Source: Dactylis glomerata (lineage: Eukaryota; Streptophyta; Magnoliopsida; Poales; Poaceae). Taken from it: a stretch of DNA of 64,000 bases. Below are positions 44,582 to 54,844 of this stretch, in pieces. The stretch spans positions 711,003 through 775,002 of the forward strand of contig QXEO01001821.1 of NCBI GenBank assembly GCA_007115705.1. The letters are read 5' to 3'. Both the position numbers and the translations under genes were made by a program. The stretch's first letter is position 1. The number at the start of each line of letters is the position of its first letter. The notes under the pieces were generated by a model, which saw nothing but the letters and a program-made list of their open reading frames with translations, did no database searches and was not told where the DNA came from.

Positions 44582-46300
44582 CATAGGCAGATCTGTAAAA
44601 CAAAGAGCCACGTCACCAACAAGGCGTACTCAGTGTGTTAAGTTATATTCATTCCATGGACCATGGTAATGCAAGAATATCTTGTCGTGGTTTTTCCCGT
44701 GTCATCTATTGGACAGCAATTATCTATTGAAACTGCAATGATATATAGTGGTAGCAGATTCATTGGATGCACAGTAGCCTTCTCGAAATATATCTGCAAT
44801 TGCACTTAGTCAACTTCTGTCTTGCAACTACCAGTTTAATGTACTACTATATCTCGATAGTTGTACTTCAAGTCATCTTTGGGGTATTTTGTGGAATAAG
44901 TCATCTTCAGAGCTGGGAAGGCATCTAATCTATATCACATACTTATATGTTTTGTCAGCGAGAGCTCACTCCTTCGTTGTTGTTCTTTGCATTCGGTTAT
45001 TTTGCACGTTTGATTCTTGATCATTTTTTATTCAGTTGTGGTATAGAGTAGACACTTATTGCTCTATGAATATACATGGTGTCCCGTTGTTTATTTTATC
45101 AATCATTGTGTCTTACATATGTAAGGCGATAATGCAAGCTTGGCATTATTGTCCAGGGAGCGAGAAAGCGGATAGGGTATCTTAGTGAAGGTCGATAGAC
45201 AGCAAAATATTGGTTGACTATACTGTTGGTGCTAAGTGCTAACGGTTGCGTGCCCCCATATTTTTCGCTTGAACACCTCCCTTTGCAATCTTGTCTGCAT
45301 GAGGTGAATGTGTATAGCTTGAAAACATATTGTTGCAATCGTGTGTGCACGATATGATCATATGAATGTATACGGCTCACCGTGACAGATTAGTACTTGG
45401 TAGTCAAACTCATAAAGAAGAATACTGATTAACTGTTTCTCCAAATAAATTTGGAAATAGACCGCGAGTCAGTTGTTAGTGATACCTGGCTCGTTACTGT
45501 GGCCCCTGAATTCCCGAAGGGCCATCAGTGAGCTGCAGATTATTCTTTTGCAGAGAATAATTACAAGAACAATGGCACTGTTCTTGATGGCTTATCCGAT
45601 GACAGGTCCCCATCCAAGTTATGGGACGCATGTGTCAAACCGGGCAGATAAATACAATGCAGGAAAAATATCATACGTATCAGGCCGATCAAAATATTCG
45701 GGGATACTAGTAGTCCATCTCTGAAGCTGGGTGAGGGTGACTGCCTGACTGAAGTCACCGTTACACGTCATGTCACAACGACAAAACGCACCAGCGGCTA
45801 CGAGATTCAAGTAAACTTAGAAAACAGAAGATTGTTGTTTCTGGATTGCTAGAGAAGTTTTTGGTACACGAAGAATCAATCTTACAAATAAGGATACATG
45901 CAAGTCGACATACAAGTACACTCCATGGAGAATAACCCCATGAAAACTACAGGTGCTTAGTAAGCAAGGAAATAAAGGTGAGAAGTATTCCATGGATGCC
46001 CTCTCTCCTGTCCTGTGTTTAATTTGTATAAGGTCCCCATACCCACCCTACATTTGATTTTTCAAAAAAAAAAACTCATCTCTGCCAAGACCACCACTGA
46101 TATGTGTCCCACGTTCTGCTTCATAAAGAAAAACCATTTCTGTAACTAACCCGTTCGTCCAACATGGAATCACAATGCTAAGTTAAGAAAGACACCGCTG
46201 AACCGTCAATTATTAGATGGAATGTAAACTAAGCGCCACCATATTCCAATAATCATCCGTGGTCCACTCGCAGTGGGTGTATCTTTTTCCAAAAGAAGGT
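44582..46300. other. Intergenic DNA and hydrolase 3' UTR
   Basis: Mostly AT-rich and without a supported gene. At 45556-45651 a 31-codon open stretch with coding-like composition (NNGTVLDGLSDDRSPSKLWD) follows a TTTTGCAG acceptor-like string and ends in TAA. It may be a remnant last exon; I did not recognise it. Confidence 0.4.
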
Positions 46301-46308
46301 TATATATG
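46301..46308 (+). promoter_or_regulatory. TATA box upstream of the small ORF at 46485
   Basis: TATATATG, followed by a C/A-rich leader typical of plant 5' UTRs (CAGCTCCAACTCCACAAG). The predicted leader is about 150 nt. Confidence 0.5.
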
Positions 46309-46484
46309 CAAGCAACTCACCAGCTCCAACTCCACAAGACAAAGCAACACTTAAGCAAAAGGAACGAAGAAAGCTACTCCTATAGCTCGTGGAGTAGGAA
46401 AGCCACACAGCAACTCTCAGTTTGCCCCGTGGAGAAGGAAAGCCTTGGAAGCCCGATCAAGCGAAGCAAAACCGTCGATCAGCC

Positions 46485-46694
46485 ATGCTGATACTCGAGC
46501 TGGGGGCGTGCATCATCCCGGTGACGCTCATCCTCGTGCCGGCTCGGCGGCTGGTGCTCCTGGTGGCCAAGCTGCAGGAGCTGGAGCAATGCTTCAGGCG
46601 GCCGACGCCGCTGCCGTCGGCGATGCCCCGGCACATGTCTCCGGAGATGTGGGGACGCGTGTCGAGCCTGCACACGATGGCCATGATGGTGTGA
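46485..46694 (+). CDS. Hypothetical 69-aa protein with hydrophobic N-terminus
   Basis: A GC-rich ORF in an AT-rich setting, beginning at the first ATG after the TATA box. Residues 2-19 (LILELGACIIPVTLILVP) form a hydrophobic anchor or signal. A basic/Leu-rich segment follows (ARRLVLLVAKLQELEQCFRR), then a Pro/Met-rich tail (PLPSAMPRHMSPEMWGR). No introns seen. The composition suggests a real grass small protein, but no family was recognised; overlapping Ala/Gly-rich frames are composition artefacts. Confidence 0.5.
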   Translation: MLILELGACIIPVTLILVPARRLVLLVAKLQELEQCFRRPTPLPSAMPRHMSPEMWGRVSSLHTMAMMV

Positions 46695-46849
46695 AGTCTC
46701 CGGGCTTCGCTGGCTGCATGAGCTCTCCTGCCGGATCGAGGTGATTCCTGCGCGGGAGGCCGGCGTCAGCTTCGTCCGTCGTAAGCACCTGGAGCTCGCC
46801 ATGATTACTCATCCTCAGATTTCTGCGAGGATGAGGAGCGAGAGCTAGC

Positions 46850-47760
46850 TTCCAATAATTCATTGTTCCGATGTAGCATGCCACTTTGTGAATTCCTCTT
46901 CTTCTTGTCGACATTGTCATTGTTTCTTCAGACGTCTCGCTGTAAGAAAGGATAAAAGAAAAACACGAAAGGCGCGGTGATTCTGGCTTTGTGTGTTTTA
47001 GCCCTCTTTCTGGCGTGTTTCGAAGCGCATAAGCTGCATCCTTCAGCCAAGTGTGTTTTACTCGATTACGGTTCAAGTGAATGAAGTGTAATTATTTTTC
47101 TGAAAAAAGACAGAACAGCATCTTTCGTATGATCGTAACTGGAGCCCCCTGTAGAGCTGGCACAATACAGCCGTACAGTACTGCGCCCATTCACATGCTT
47201 GACTCATCATAATTTACTCAATTTTTAAATAGAATAATAATTTTCTTGCTCCCTCGGTAATCTAGTCGATATATGCACCCCGCTGACAAAATTACGAAAA
47301 TAGTTCGTCTTCACGTACGACGAAATGTGTGTATGATTCACGTATGAAGTACAATAGGCAGCGTGGATTGTATCTCTGTGCAACAGCATCACGGTCCAGT
47401 GTTCCATCAGATGAAAATCGGACAGTATTTTGTCGGACGCAAAGTAATTCTGTTGCGAAAACGGTATGCCAAACAACATGAAAAATAGGAAGATAACCAA
47501 GCCATTGTCTGGAACAATCATGATATACGATCAACGGGTAAATGGTGTCTTGAACTCTTGATCAAATGCTTTAACAAGAATGTCTCAAACCCTGCGGCGA
47601 CCCATGGAAGTATTTTAAAGGAGGGAAATCTCCTGGCATGTGCATCAACTGATGCAAATAGTCAGACGACCCATGAAAGTAAATTGAAAATTAGTAGTTT
47701 GCCAGGAAGGTAACTGAAGGCTGTTCGAAGAAGCTTGGAAAGCCTCAAATTTCAGGCTTC
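46850..47760. other. AT-rich intergenic DNA
   Basis: No gene or recognisable repeat was seen. Confidence 0.5.
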
Positions 47761-48845
47761 TAGCCATCAATGGAAAATAGCCTTAGACAGCCCATCTTAG
47801 AATTATGGTCCTGATAGCTTGTGGGATTTTCAGTACCTCATATGACAAGCCATAGCGTGGTAGCAGCAATCCCCTTCAGACTCGGGTAGGAGCCATCAGT
47901 TCTCTCAAGGTTACTATGGTTGCAACGATTTGTATTTTCCGCGTGATTTGATGAGCAGGTTTCTCACCTTGAAACTGGAGATATATGTGTTCGGAGCTCC
48001 TACCTCTGGTCTGTTAGCAGGAGATAAGTAAGTCAACACTCACAAACCTATATGTGGGCTGATATGGTATACGCTAATTTTTTGCATTTTATTTTCAGAT
48101 ATCTAGTTTATAAAACGCTTTTCATGAAAAATACTTCCAACATTTTATAGTAATGATAAAGAAAATTTTGTTGTTCTACAATATGTTCTTATAGATCATG
48201 GTTTTGTTATTTCATTGCACCACACTTTTAGCTATCAAAGAAAAATGTCCTTAGAGAGCCTAACTTTAGAATTTATAGTCGTGATAGCTTGGGAATTTTC
48301 CGTACATCATTTTACAAGCTAGGGTAGGAGCAGTGGCGGACCTAGAAACTCTGGAAAACAAGGCTAAGCTGCCAAAATTTAGATGAAATTACTTAGAAAA
48401 TTATAAATTGTAATCTTTTATGTCGTTTGCCAAGCTCGGGCCGCTGTCCGGGCTTAGGGATGACTAGGTCCGCCCATGGGTAGGAGTCACCTTTCTCAAG
48501 GTTAGTGTGGTTACTAGGATTTGTATTTTCCACGTGATTTGATAAGCATGGTTCTCACCACGAGGAGGTGCACCCATTCAAAATTTGAGATATGTGTGTT
48601 CAGAGTTCCTAACTCCGGTGCAAGAGATAAGTATTCAACACTCACAACCCTATTATGTGGGCTGGTATGGTAAACTATGATCTTTCTCATTTTATTTTTG
48701 TATACAGATATGTAGTTTATAAAACACTTCTCTAGAAAAATATACTTCCAACACTATTATAGAAAATGATATAGTTTTTTTTATTATATAACATGATCTT
48801 ATATATAATGATTTTTGTTATTTCATCGTATATCACAAAAATAGT
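47761..48845. repeat. Diverged tandem duplication of about 470 bp
   Basis: Copy 1 is about 47761-48230 and copy 2 about 48230-48845. They share, in order, CCTTAGA.AGCC, TGATAGCTT, GGTAGGAG, CTCTCAAGGTTA or a close form, GGATTTGTATTTTCC-like, and TAGTTTATAAAACRCTT. Copy 2 is longer because a hAT-type MITE was inserted at 48331. Confidence 0.8.
48331..48478. mobile_element. hAT-type MITE, second copy
   Basis: 148 bp with termini CAGTGGCGGACCTAG and CTAGGTCCGCCCATG, flanked by an exact 8-bp duplication GGTAGGAG (48323-48330 and 48479-48486). Same family as 5159-5295 at the ends, with a different interior. Confidence 0.92.
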
Positions 48846-49080
48846 GATCCGTGCTTACCAAAAAATCTTATACATGTCTGACATAAATGAAATTTTATAT
48901 TTTAATATGTTTATGTATTTCAAAAAATGTTCACGGAACATGACAAACTTAAGTTAGTTAACATTTCTTGTCTTTAAATATTTATTTATACAAGTAAGAT
49001 GACTATACTGGTGGAAGAAAACCGTGTATCTCTTCATCCGTGTGCATCATTTTTGTGCAAAGGCCGAGCTTCAAGCTCTT

Positions 49081-50967
49081 TTTTTTTTGAAACGAGGCAA
49101 AAGCTTTGCCTATTCCATTGGAGTTCATTCCATTGATTAAGGAGAGAGTTCAAGAGTTTAAAATACAAGGAGCAATGCTCCAAACAAACGCCTACTCTCG
49201 AGGCATTAAGGCACTCAATTTTTTTGCTCCGACTAAGCCCCATAAAATAGCATTACTCTTGATGATCGAGGCTACCCTAGTAGGCATGGATGCCACACTC
49301 CAAATAACTCTCGCATTTCTCTCATTCCAAATCTCCCAAGCGGTGAGTAAGAGCAATGAAGAAAGGCCCTTCCGTCGTCTTCCATTAACACCAGAGATAT
49401 GGCACCACCATTCCTCAAGGGAGTCGTAGTTGGCCCAAAGGTTGGTGTCGAAGTCCGTAAGACCAAGCCATTCCTTGAGCTCGTTCCACACCTGGAGCGA
49501 ATACCTACATTGAAAAATCATATGTGCCTTCATCTTCGGTGCTCTCTTGCAAAGTTGGCAAGGTCCACAATTGGGTCATCCTCTCCGGATGAGGCAATCC
49601 GCCGTCCATACGCGATTTTGGAGGATCAACCATGCAAAGGTTTTACATTTAGGAGGCGCCCAATTGTCCCAAACCGCCGGCATCATGAACGACGTGGGAG
49701 GCGCGTCAAATTGCGCCACATAAGCTGAGGACGTGGAGTATGATGCGTTATTGGTCAACTTCCAAGTGATGGTGTCCGGCTCCTCATTAAGATGCACATC
49801 TTGGATCATGTTCCAAAGGGTTGAAAACTCAATAATGTGGGCAACCGTGATGCCACTATCGAAGGCAAGATTGGATATCCAAAAATCGCGCTCGAGGCCC
49901 TTGCTAACAACAAAATTCTTCTTCTTTAAGATGTTGAAGATGGATGGAGCAATATCTTTGGGCTTCGCGCCATTGATCCAAGGGGAGTGCCAAAAGATGG
50001 CGGTCTTTCCATTTCCAATGGCAAGATTGATGAGAGTGTAGAAGAGGTTCATGTCCTCTTCGTTACAAGGGTTTCCCATTCCAACCCAAGCTCTTTCGGG
50101 GTCCTTCCACTCATACCAAGGCCAACGAAGTCTCAAAGCTCTCCCAAATTTGTCAAGGTTTAAAATCCCAAGACCTCCCATACTCTTTCGGGTACAAACC
50201 ACATCCCACTTCACTTTGCATTTACCACCGGAAACCTTGTCCGAAGCCGCCCAAAGAAATGCACACTCAAGCTTGAACATTGCCTTTAAGATGCCCTTTG
50301 GTACCGGCTAAACGGTAAGAGGGTAAATAGCTTGGGAGGCAATGATGGATTTCACGAAGGTTGCTCTCCCAGCGGTAGTGATTAACTTCCCTTGCCCAAT
50401 TGGGAGCTTGCTAGCCATCTTGTCAACAATAAATTGGAAATCCCCACTCAGGAGACGATGCACCAATAAAGGGAGCCCCAAGTATCTAATTGGAAACATG
50501 GTGCGCACCACGGGGAACCCTTGGAGAACGCTCTCGATGTCTATTTCGGAGCATTGAATGGGGACAACCGAGCTCTTTTGCATATTTGTAACAAGACCGG
50601 TGACCTCTCCAAATCCATTAAGGATGCGGGAGAGCGCTTCAAAGTCCTCTCTTATAGGGGCCATAAAGATGACCGCATCATCGGAGTAGAGAGAGGTGCG
50701 CATGCAAGCGGCCCTTCCACGAACGCGGAGAATATCTCCATTTTCCATAGCCTTGGCAAGAATAGCTTGCAAAGGGTCAATTGCAATGACAAAGAGAAGC
50801 GGTGAAAGAGGGTCTCCTTGCCTTAACCCTCGACCATGCCGGATAGGAGACCCTGGCACACCATTTAGGAGGACTCTAGTGAAGCAAGACAACGAGCCAA
50901 TTCCAAAATCTTGGCGGGAAGCCAAGCCATTGGAGCAAGTCCACAAGGTAGAAGAGGTTCATGCCCT
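49081..50967 (-). mobile_element. 5'-truncated LINE on the - strand
   Basis: Its A-tail appears as a T-run at 49079-49089 on the + strand. A 13-bp target duplication with one mismatch flanks it: GCTTCAAGCTCTT at 49068-49080 and GCTTCGAGCTCTT at 50968-50980. 5' truncation within the reverse transcriptase is typical of target-primed insertion. Confidence 0.9.
49192..50967 (-). pseudogene. Broken LINE ORF2 fragment: reverse transcriptase end and zf-RVT
   Basis: From the 5' truncation, a reverse-transcriptase core can be read: DLLQWLGFPPRF, then after a frame change near 50885-50895 RVLLNGVPGSPI, GLRQGDPLSPLLF and LYSDDAVIFM (active site, SDD in place of ADD). The maturase-like thumb (FPIRYLGLPLLVHRLLSGDF) and the zf-RVT region (APPKCKTFAWLILQNRVWTA) follow. 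In-frame TAG at 50310-50308 and TGA at 49578-49576 interrupt it; the latter is where a Trp is expected. The tail (HMIFQCRYSLQVWNEL) runs to a stop at 49194-49192. No RNase H domain is seen, so this is a different LINE type from that at position 1. Confidence 0.88.
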
Positions 50968-50980
50968 GCTTCGAGCTCTT

Positions 50981-51302
50981 GCTGCTACTGCTACTCCCTA
51001 TTCTTCTAATAACAATAAACACATCCGGTGCTGGCCCTGGGCAGGTGCAGCCGGTGAAGATGCACATGCCCCTGGTAGTAAAGGGCCCCTCCTGTGTATA
51101 CAATTCTAGTACTCGTATAAATACAGCCCAACAAAAATATCAGCAGGTCAACACTGGTAAGCACATGTCCCAGCGTTCCTCTGCCTTTTTTCCACATAGA
51201 TTGCAAGATGGACTTCCTGCTTGTGATTACCGAAGCAGATCGACTCAACAACTACATCTATAGCCTCCAACACTGGATGCCTTTTTTCTTATATTTTGTT
51301 TT
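50981..51302. other. Intergenic DNA between LINE and copia element
   Basis: No supported gene. It is the left side of the copia insertion site; the pre-insertion continuation is at 61952. Confidence 0.5.
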
Positions 51303-51307
51303 CATAT

Positions 51308-52171
51308 TGTTAGAGCATGTCTAACAAACCCCTTAAAAGGGCCAACCCGTAAAATAACCGCCGAAATACGGGGTAGGGCTCTACCCGACCGTCTAGCAGA
51401 CCCCGTAAAACAGGCCCCCGCGTCGGTTTTTTACAGTTTTGGATAGGGGGTGGCTTCTGGCCCCTTACTTGTACGGGGCGGGAGAGGATATACGGGGCAA
51501 ACCCCTCATCCCATTTTAACTAGGGCGCGCGGACATTTCAGAATTCCTACCCGTTTTCCCCCGCGCCGCTGCCCTAGCCACCCGCGCGTCGCCGCTGGAA
51601 ACAGAATATTCCGTAGGATTCTGTTTTACGGGGTGGGGATACGGGGTCTGCTAGCTCGGACGAGTTTTCGGCCGGTGAAAAGTGAATACAGGGCCCTCTA
51701 CTCGTGTTTTACGGGGCAGAAAAATAGGGGGTCTGTTAGACATGCTCTTAGCATTAAGCACGAGTTTGACGCCGGCACGGCGTTGTCCGCTAGCTGGTCG
51801 TATACGTGTAGTATACGTATGTGTGTCCCATGTAGCAGTCCGGGTAGGATTAGGGTACAATCCTAGTCGGTTAGTCTCAGCTCGTGGCCTGGCATATATA
51901 TATATATGCGTAACACCCCGTTGTAATCAAACATGAGTTCCAAAGCAAGAAATAAAGAGAAGCAAGAGAGGGGGTGCGATATGCACCTCTAGCAATCAAT
52001 CTAGTCTAACGATTTTGTGTTTGCTCGTACGTGAGGTGTCCAGCCAAAAGCATCGGCTTAGTCTAGTACGTGCACGTCTCGCCGGAGTTGATCGAGGAGT
52101 TTCGCTAGTACGCGCGTCTTGCCGGAAAGTACTCGGCTGATTGCAGCGTGCGTGTCGGGCCAATTCCAACA
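51308..52171 (+). repeat. 5' LTR of the outer copia, containing a MITE
   Basis: The LTR's first bases TG-TTA lie at 51308-51312. The MITE and duplicated TTA occupy 51313-51750, and the remaining LTR runs to CCAACA at 52171. An AT-dinucleotide run at 51893-51907 is longer than in the 3' LTR. Confidence 0.92.
51313..51747. mobile_element. PIF/Harbinger-type MITE inside the LTR tip
   Basis: 435 bp with inverted ends GAGCATGTCTAACA and TGTTAGACATGCTC, flanked by TTA at 51310-51312 and 51748-51750. A 3-bp TTA duplication is the Harbinger/Tourist signature. Interior GC-rich, non-coding, with words such as CCCCGTAAAA and TTTTACGGGG in inverted order. Confidence 0.88.
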
Positions 52172-52173
52172 AT

Positions 52174-52189
52174 TGGTATCAGATCTGAG
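52174..52189 (+). other. Primer binding site of the outer copia
   Basis: TGGTATCAGATCTGAG, two bases after the LTR, is complementary in form to initiator Met tRNA, the usual copia primer. Confidence 0.88.
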
Positions 52190-52227
52190 GTTCGTCGTCC
52201 GTGATTTTCTGAAAGTACTAGAAGATT

Positions 52228-53766
52228 ATGGCGATGGTCAAGGTTGGCGAGAACTCGGCATCGGCATCGGTGGTGGAGACGGTGGGGGCTGCTTTGTATC
52301 CGCGCCTCGATCGCAAGGACTATGGGCTTTGGGCCATCAACATGGAGGTGGCCATGGAAGCTCAGGAGATTTGGGAAGCCGTCGATCTAGGCGGTGGTGA
52401 GTACGCCAAGGAAGGCGCGAAGTACCGGAAGGATCGCCAAGCTCTAACGGTGCTCTATTCCGTCGTACCGAAGGACGTGTTACAGCACCTTGTCGGAAAG
52501 AAATCGGCAAAGGATGCTTGGGAGACGATCGAGATCTTGCACCAAGGTCATGCCCGCGTGAAGGAATCGCATCTTCAAAGTTTGATGAAGAGCTATGAAG
52601 ATCTGAAGATGGAGGAAAGCGAGACGGTTGATCAGTTTGTTGCCCGTTTCGCCACCCTCATCAATGGAATCAGGGGATATGGCGAGAAATTGGATGAGGT
52701 CAAGAACGTCAGAAAATTCTTGCGTGCCGCACCGGCGCGCTATATGCAGATCGTTACATCGATCGAACAATATCTTTACCTGAATACACTAACGGTTGAG
52801 GATCTCGTCGAAAGGTTCAAGGCCCATGACGAGAGAATCCGGCTTAGCTTCGGCGACCCGGAAGAGAGTGAGCACTTGATGCTCACGAAGCAGCAGTGGA
52901 TGACTCTTTCAAAAGAAGCGCAAGGAGGATCCACGAGCGGCGGTAAGAAGAAGGACAAGGAACGCTCAGCGAGAAAGTACATTGCAGAGAAGGAGGAGGA
53001 TGACGAAGCTCCGCCGCGGAGGAAGTTTGACATAAAGAAAATAAGATGTCATAACTGCAGCAAGCTTGGTCACTTCAAGTCTGATTGCCGAGAACCACCG
53101 AAGGAGAGGGCTCTCATAGCCCAGGGAGGAGATGATGGACCCATGATGATGATGCTCGAGGAGTGCGAGCTGATAGATAAGGAGGAGTTAGCTCTTTCGA
53201 CGCCGACTATGGAGATTGTGAAGCTTGTAGAAGAGAAGGTTTACCTTCATGACAAGCGGGGGACAAAGACGGGTGACAACGTCTGGTGCCTCGACACAGG
53301 CACGAGCAATCACATGACCGGCGATATGGCCCTATTCTCTGAATTAAATCTCTCGGTGGGAGGCACTGTTCGTTTCGGTGATGGGGCGACGGTCAGCATC
53401 GCAGGACGAGGCAATGTCCTTCATGACAAGCAGGAGACAAAGACGGGTGACAACGTCTGGTGCCTCGACACGGGCGTGAGCAATTACATGACCGGTGATA
53501 TGGCCCTATTCTCTGAATTAAATCTCTCGGTGGGAGGCACCGTCCGTTTCGGTGATGGGGCGACGGTCAGCATCGCAGGACGAGGCAATGTCTTGCTTGA
53601 ATTGCAAAGCGGTCATAAGGTACTCACTAATGTGTACTATGTTCCCAAGTTGGAGAGAAATATTATCAGTCTTGGACAGCTCACAAAGCGTGGATGCAAG
53701 ATTGTGCTCAAGAAGAACTATCTATGGAGATATGATCGTCAAAGGCAGCTTATCATGAAGGTGTAG
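52228..53766 (+). CDS. Gag-protease ORF of the outer copia with duplicated protease active-site module
   Basis: 512 aa. The gag region (UBN2/DUF4219-like) is at about residues 15-220, with YPRLDRKDYGLWAINMEVAM and VKESHLQSLMKSYEDLKM. A basic stretch leads to a CCHC knuckle CHNCSKLGHFKSDC at about residue 274. Two tandem protease modules follow with CLDTGTSNHMTG (about 353) and CLDTGVSNYMTG (about 411). They derive from an in-frame 174-bp duplication (53244-53417 and 53418-53591). After the second copy the normal protease end follows (YYVPKLERNIISLGQLT). TAG at 53764-53766 stands where a Trp is expected in copia GAG-pre-integrase. Start: first ATG after the PBS. Confidence 0.88.
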   Translation: MAMVKVGENSASASVVETVGAALYPRLDRKDYGLWAINMEVAMEAQEIWEAVDLGGGEYAKEGAKYRKDRQALTVLYSVVPKDVLQHLVGKKSAKDAWETIEILHQGHARVKESHLQSLMKSYEDLKMEESETVDQFVARFATLINGIRGYGEKLDEVKNVRKFLRAAPARYMQIVTSIEQYLYLNTLTVEDLVERFKAHDERIRLSFGDPEESEHLMLTKQQWMTLSKEAQGGSTSGGKKKDKERSARKYIAEKEEDDEAPPRRKFDIKKIRCHNCSKLGHFKSDCREPPKERALIAQGGDDGPMMMMLEECELIDKEELALSTPTMEIVKLVEEKVYLHDKRGTKTGDNVWCLDTGTSNHMTGDMALFSELNLSVGGTVRFGDGATVSIAGRGNVLHDKQETKTGDNVWCLDTGVSNYMTGDMALFSELNLSVGGTVRFGDGATVSIAGRGNVLLELQSGHKVLTNVYYVPKLERNIISLGQLTKRGCKIVLKKNYLWRYDRQRQLIMKV

Positions 53767-54844
53767 AGATCGAAGAACAGACTCTACTATCTTGACTTGG
53801 ATCGGGTGGATCCAATATGCGATGGATTTCTAGTCGAGGAGCAACGGAGAGCCCCGTCCTCACATGAATCCACGCATGTCACGCATGACATAATTTGCGA
53901 GGGAGAAAAATTAGGCCATCCAGAAGAGCGGTCAGAAAGCAGCGCTATGCTTGGAAGCAATCACGCGAGCGGTAGTGGGACGTTGGCAGAACCCGACGAT
54001 CCAGAACACACATGCACTCTAGGGACCTCGCCTAGATGCAGCGCTCGGCCAAAAGGGCCAGAAGCATGCGGACTAGAAGGAAGTGGTCCGCCCGTAGGAG
54101 CTCTGTCAGGAGGTCTAGGAAAACAAGGAGGGGTAAGCAGCCTAGCAAGCAGGCAGGATAGCAGCAGCTTTTATGTTGCTCTAACCGAGCCAGAAAAGCG
54201 GAGCGGTCAAGCTGAATCGGCGGGAGTCAGACAAGTTTGAGCTGCACCAATTCAGCAGGAAGTAGATACTCCAGCAAGAAAGAAAACACATTATTTGTTT
54301 TTAGAACTGATGGATCTAGCTAGACGTGAGCTAGCTCGAACTTGGGTGCATTTCAGCCAAAAGCATCAGCTGGAATTGCATCCATCATGCAAGGAGCTAC
54401 TGATCTTTGCTAGTATCACCTACGTGAATCCCAACGAGAAAGTACTTCAGCAGGATCACATAGACATATCGCGAGTGAAGCGACCATCAGGAGTGTCACA
54501 TGCAGAAGACAGCGCAACATCAGGCGCAGAAGAGTACGTCGTATCAACTCCGACAGCATTGGAGACGAGACGACTACGGCGCACGCGAGCATATATGCGA
54601 CGTGCGTTGGACTGCTATCTGAAGAAGGTGCTTCGGACGGTAAATCCGGTGAAGTTGAAGAACGAAAAGCAATGTTCGTTTAGCGAGGAACCGGTGAAGA
54701 TCAAAGAGGTGGACAAGGAAGATGATCTGCGTCAAGCCATGGAGAAGCCGGCGAAAGCAAAGATGGTGACATGGATGCGACGAGGAGCGACAAAAGCAAT
54801 GTCGACGATGATGACCAAATCGGCGAAAGTAATGTCGAGGGTAA
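53767..54844 (+). pseudogene. Unrecognised coding-like segment replacing pol in the outer copia
   Basis: The gag-protease frame continues. First comes a short GAG-pre-integrase remnant (RSKNRLYYLDLDRVDP), then sequence without copia integrase or polymerase motifs. There is only one further stop, TGA 54238-54240, before the inner element. The last part is Lys/Arg/Glu/Met-rich (RRLRRTRAYMRRALDCYLKK, then EKQCSFSEEPVKIKEVDKED) with repeated KAKMVT/KAMSTMM/KVMSRVM-like words. It could be a captured host fragment or a scrambled remnant; I do not recognise it. Confidence 0.55.

Noticed and set aside
46445..46744. Ala/Gly-rich 99-codon frame overlapping the small ORF at 46485
   Set aside because: Typical GC-driven shadow; the hydrophobic frame with the first ATG after the TATA box is more plausible.
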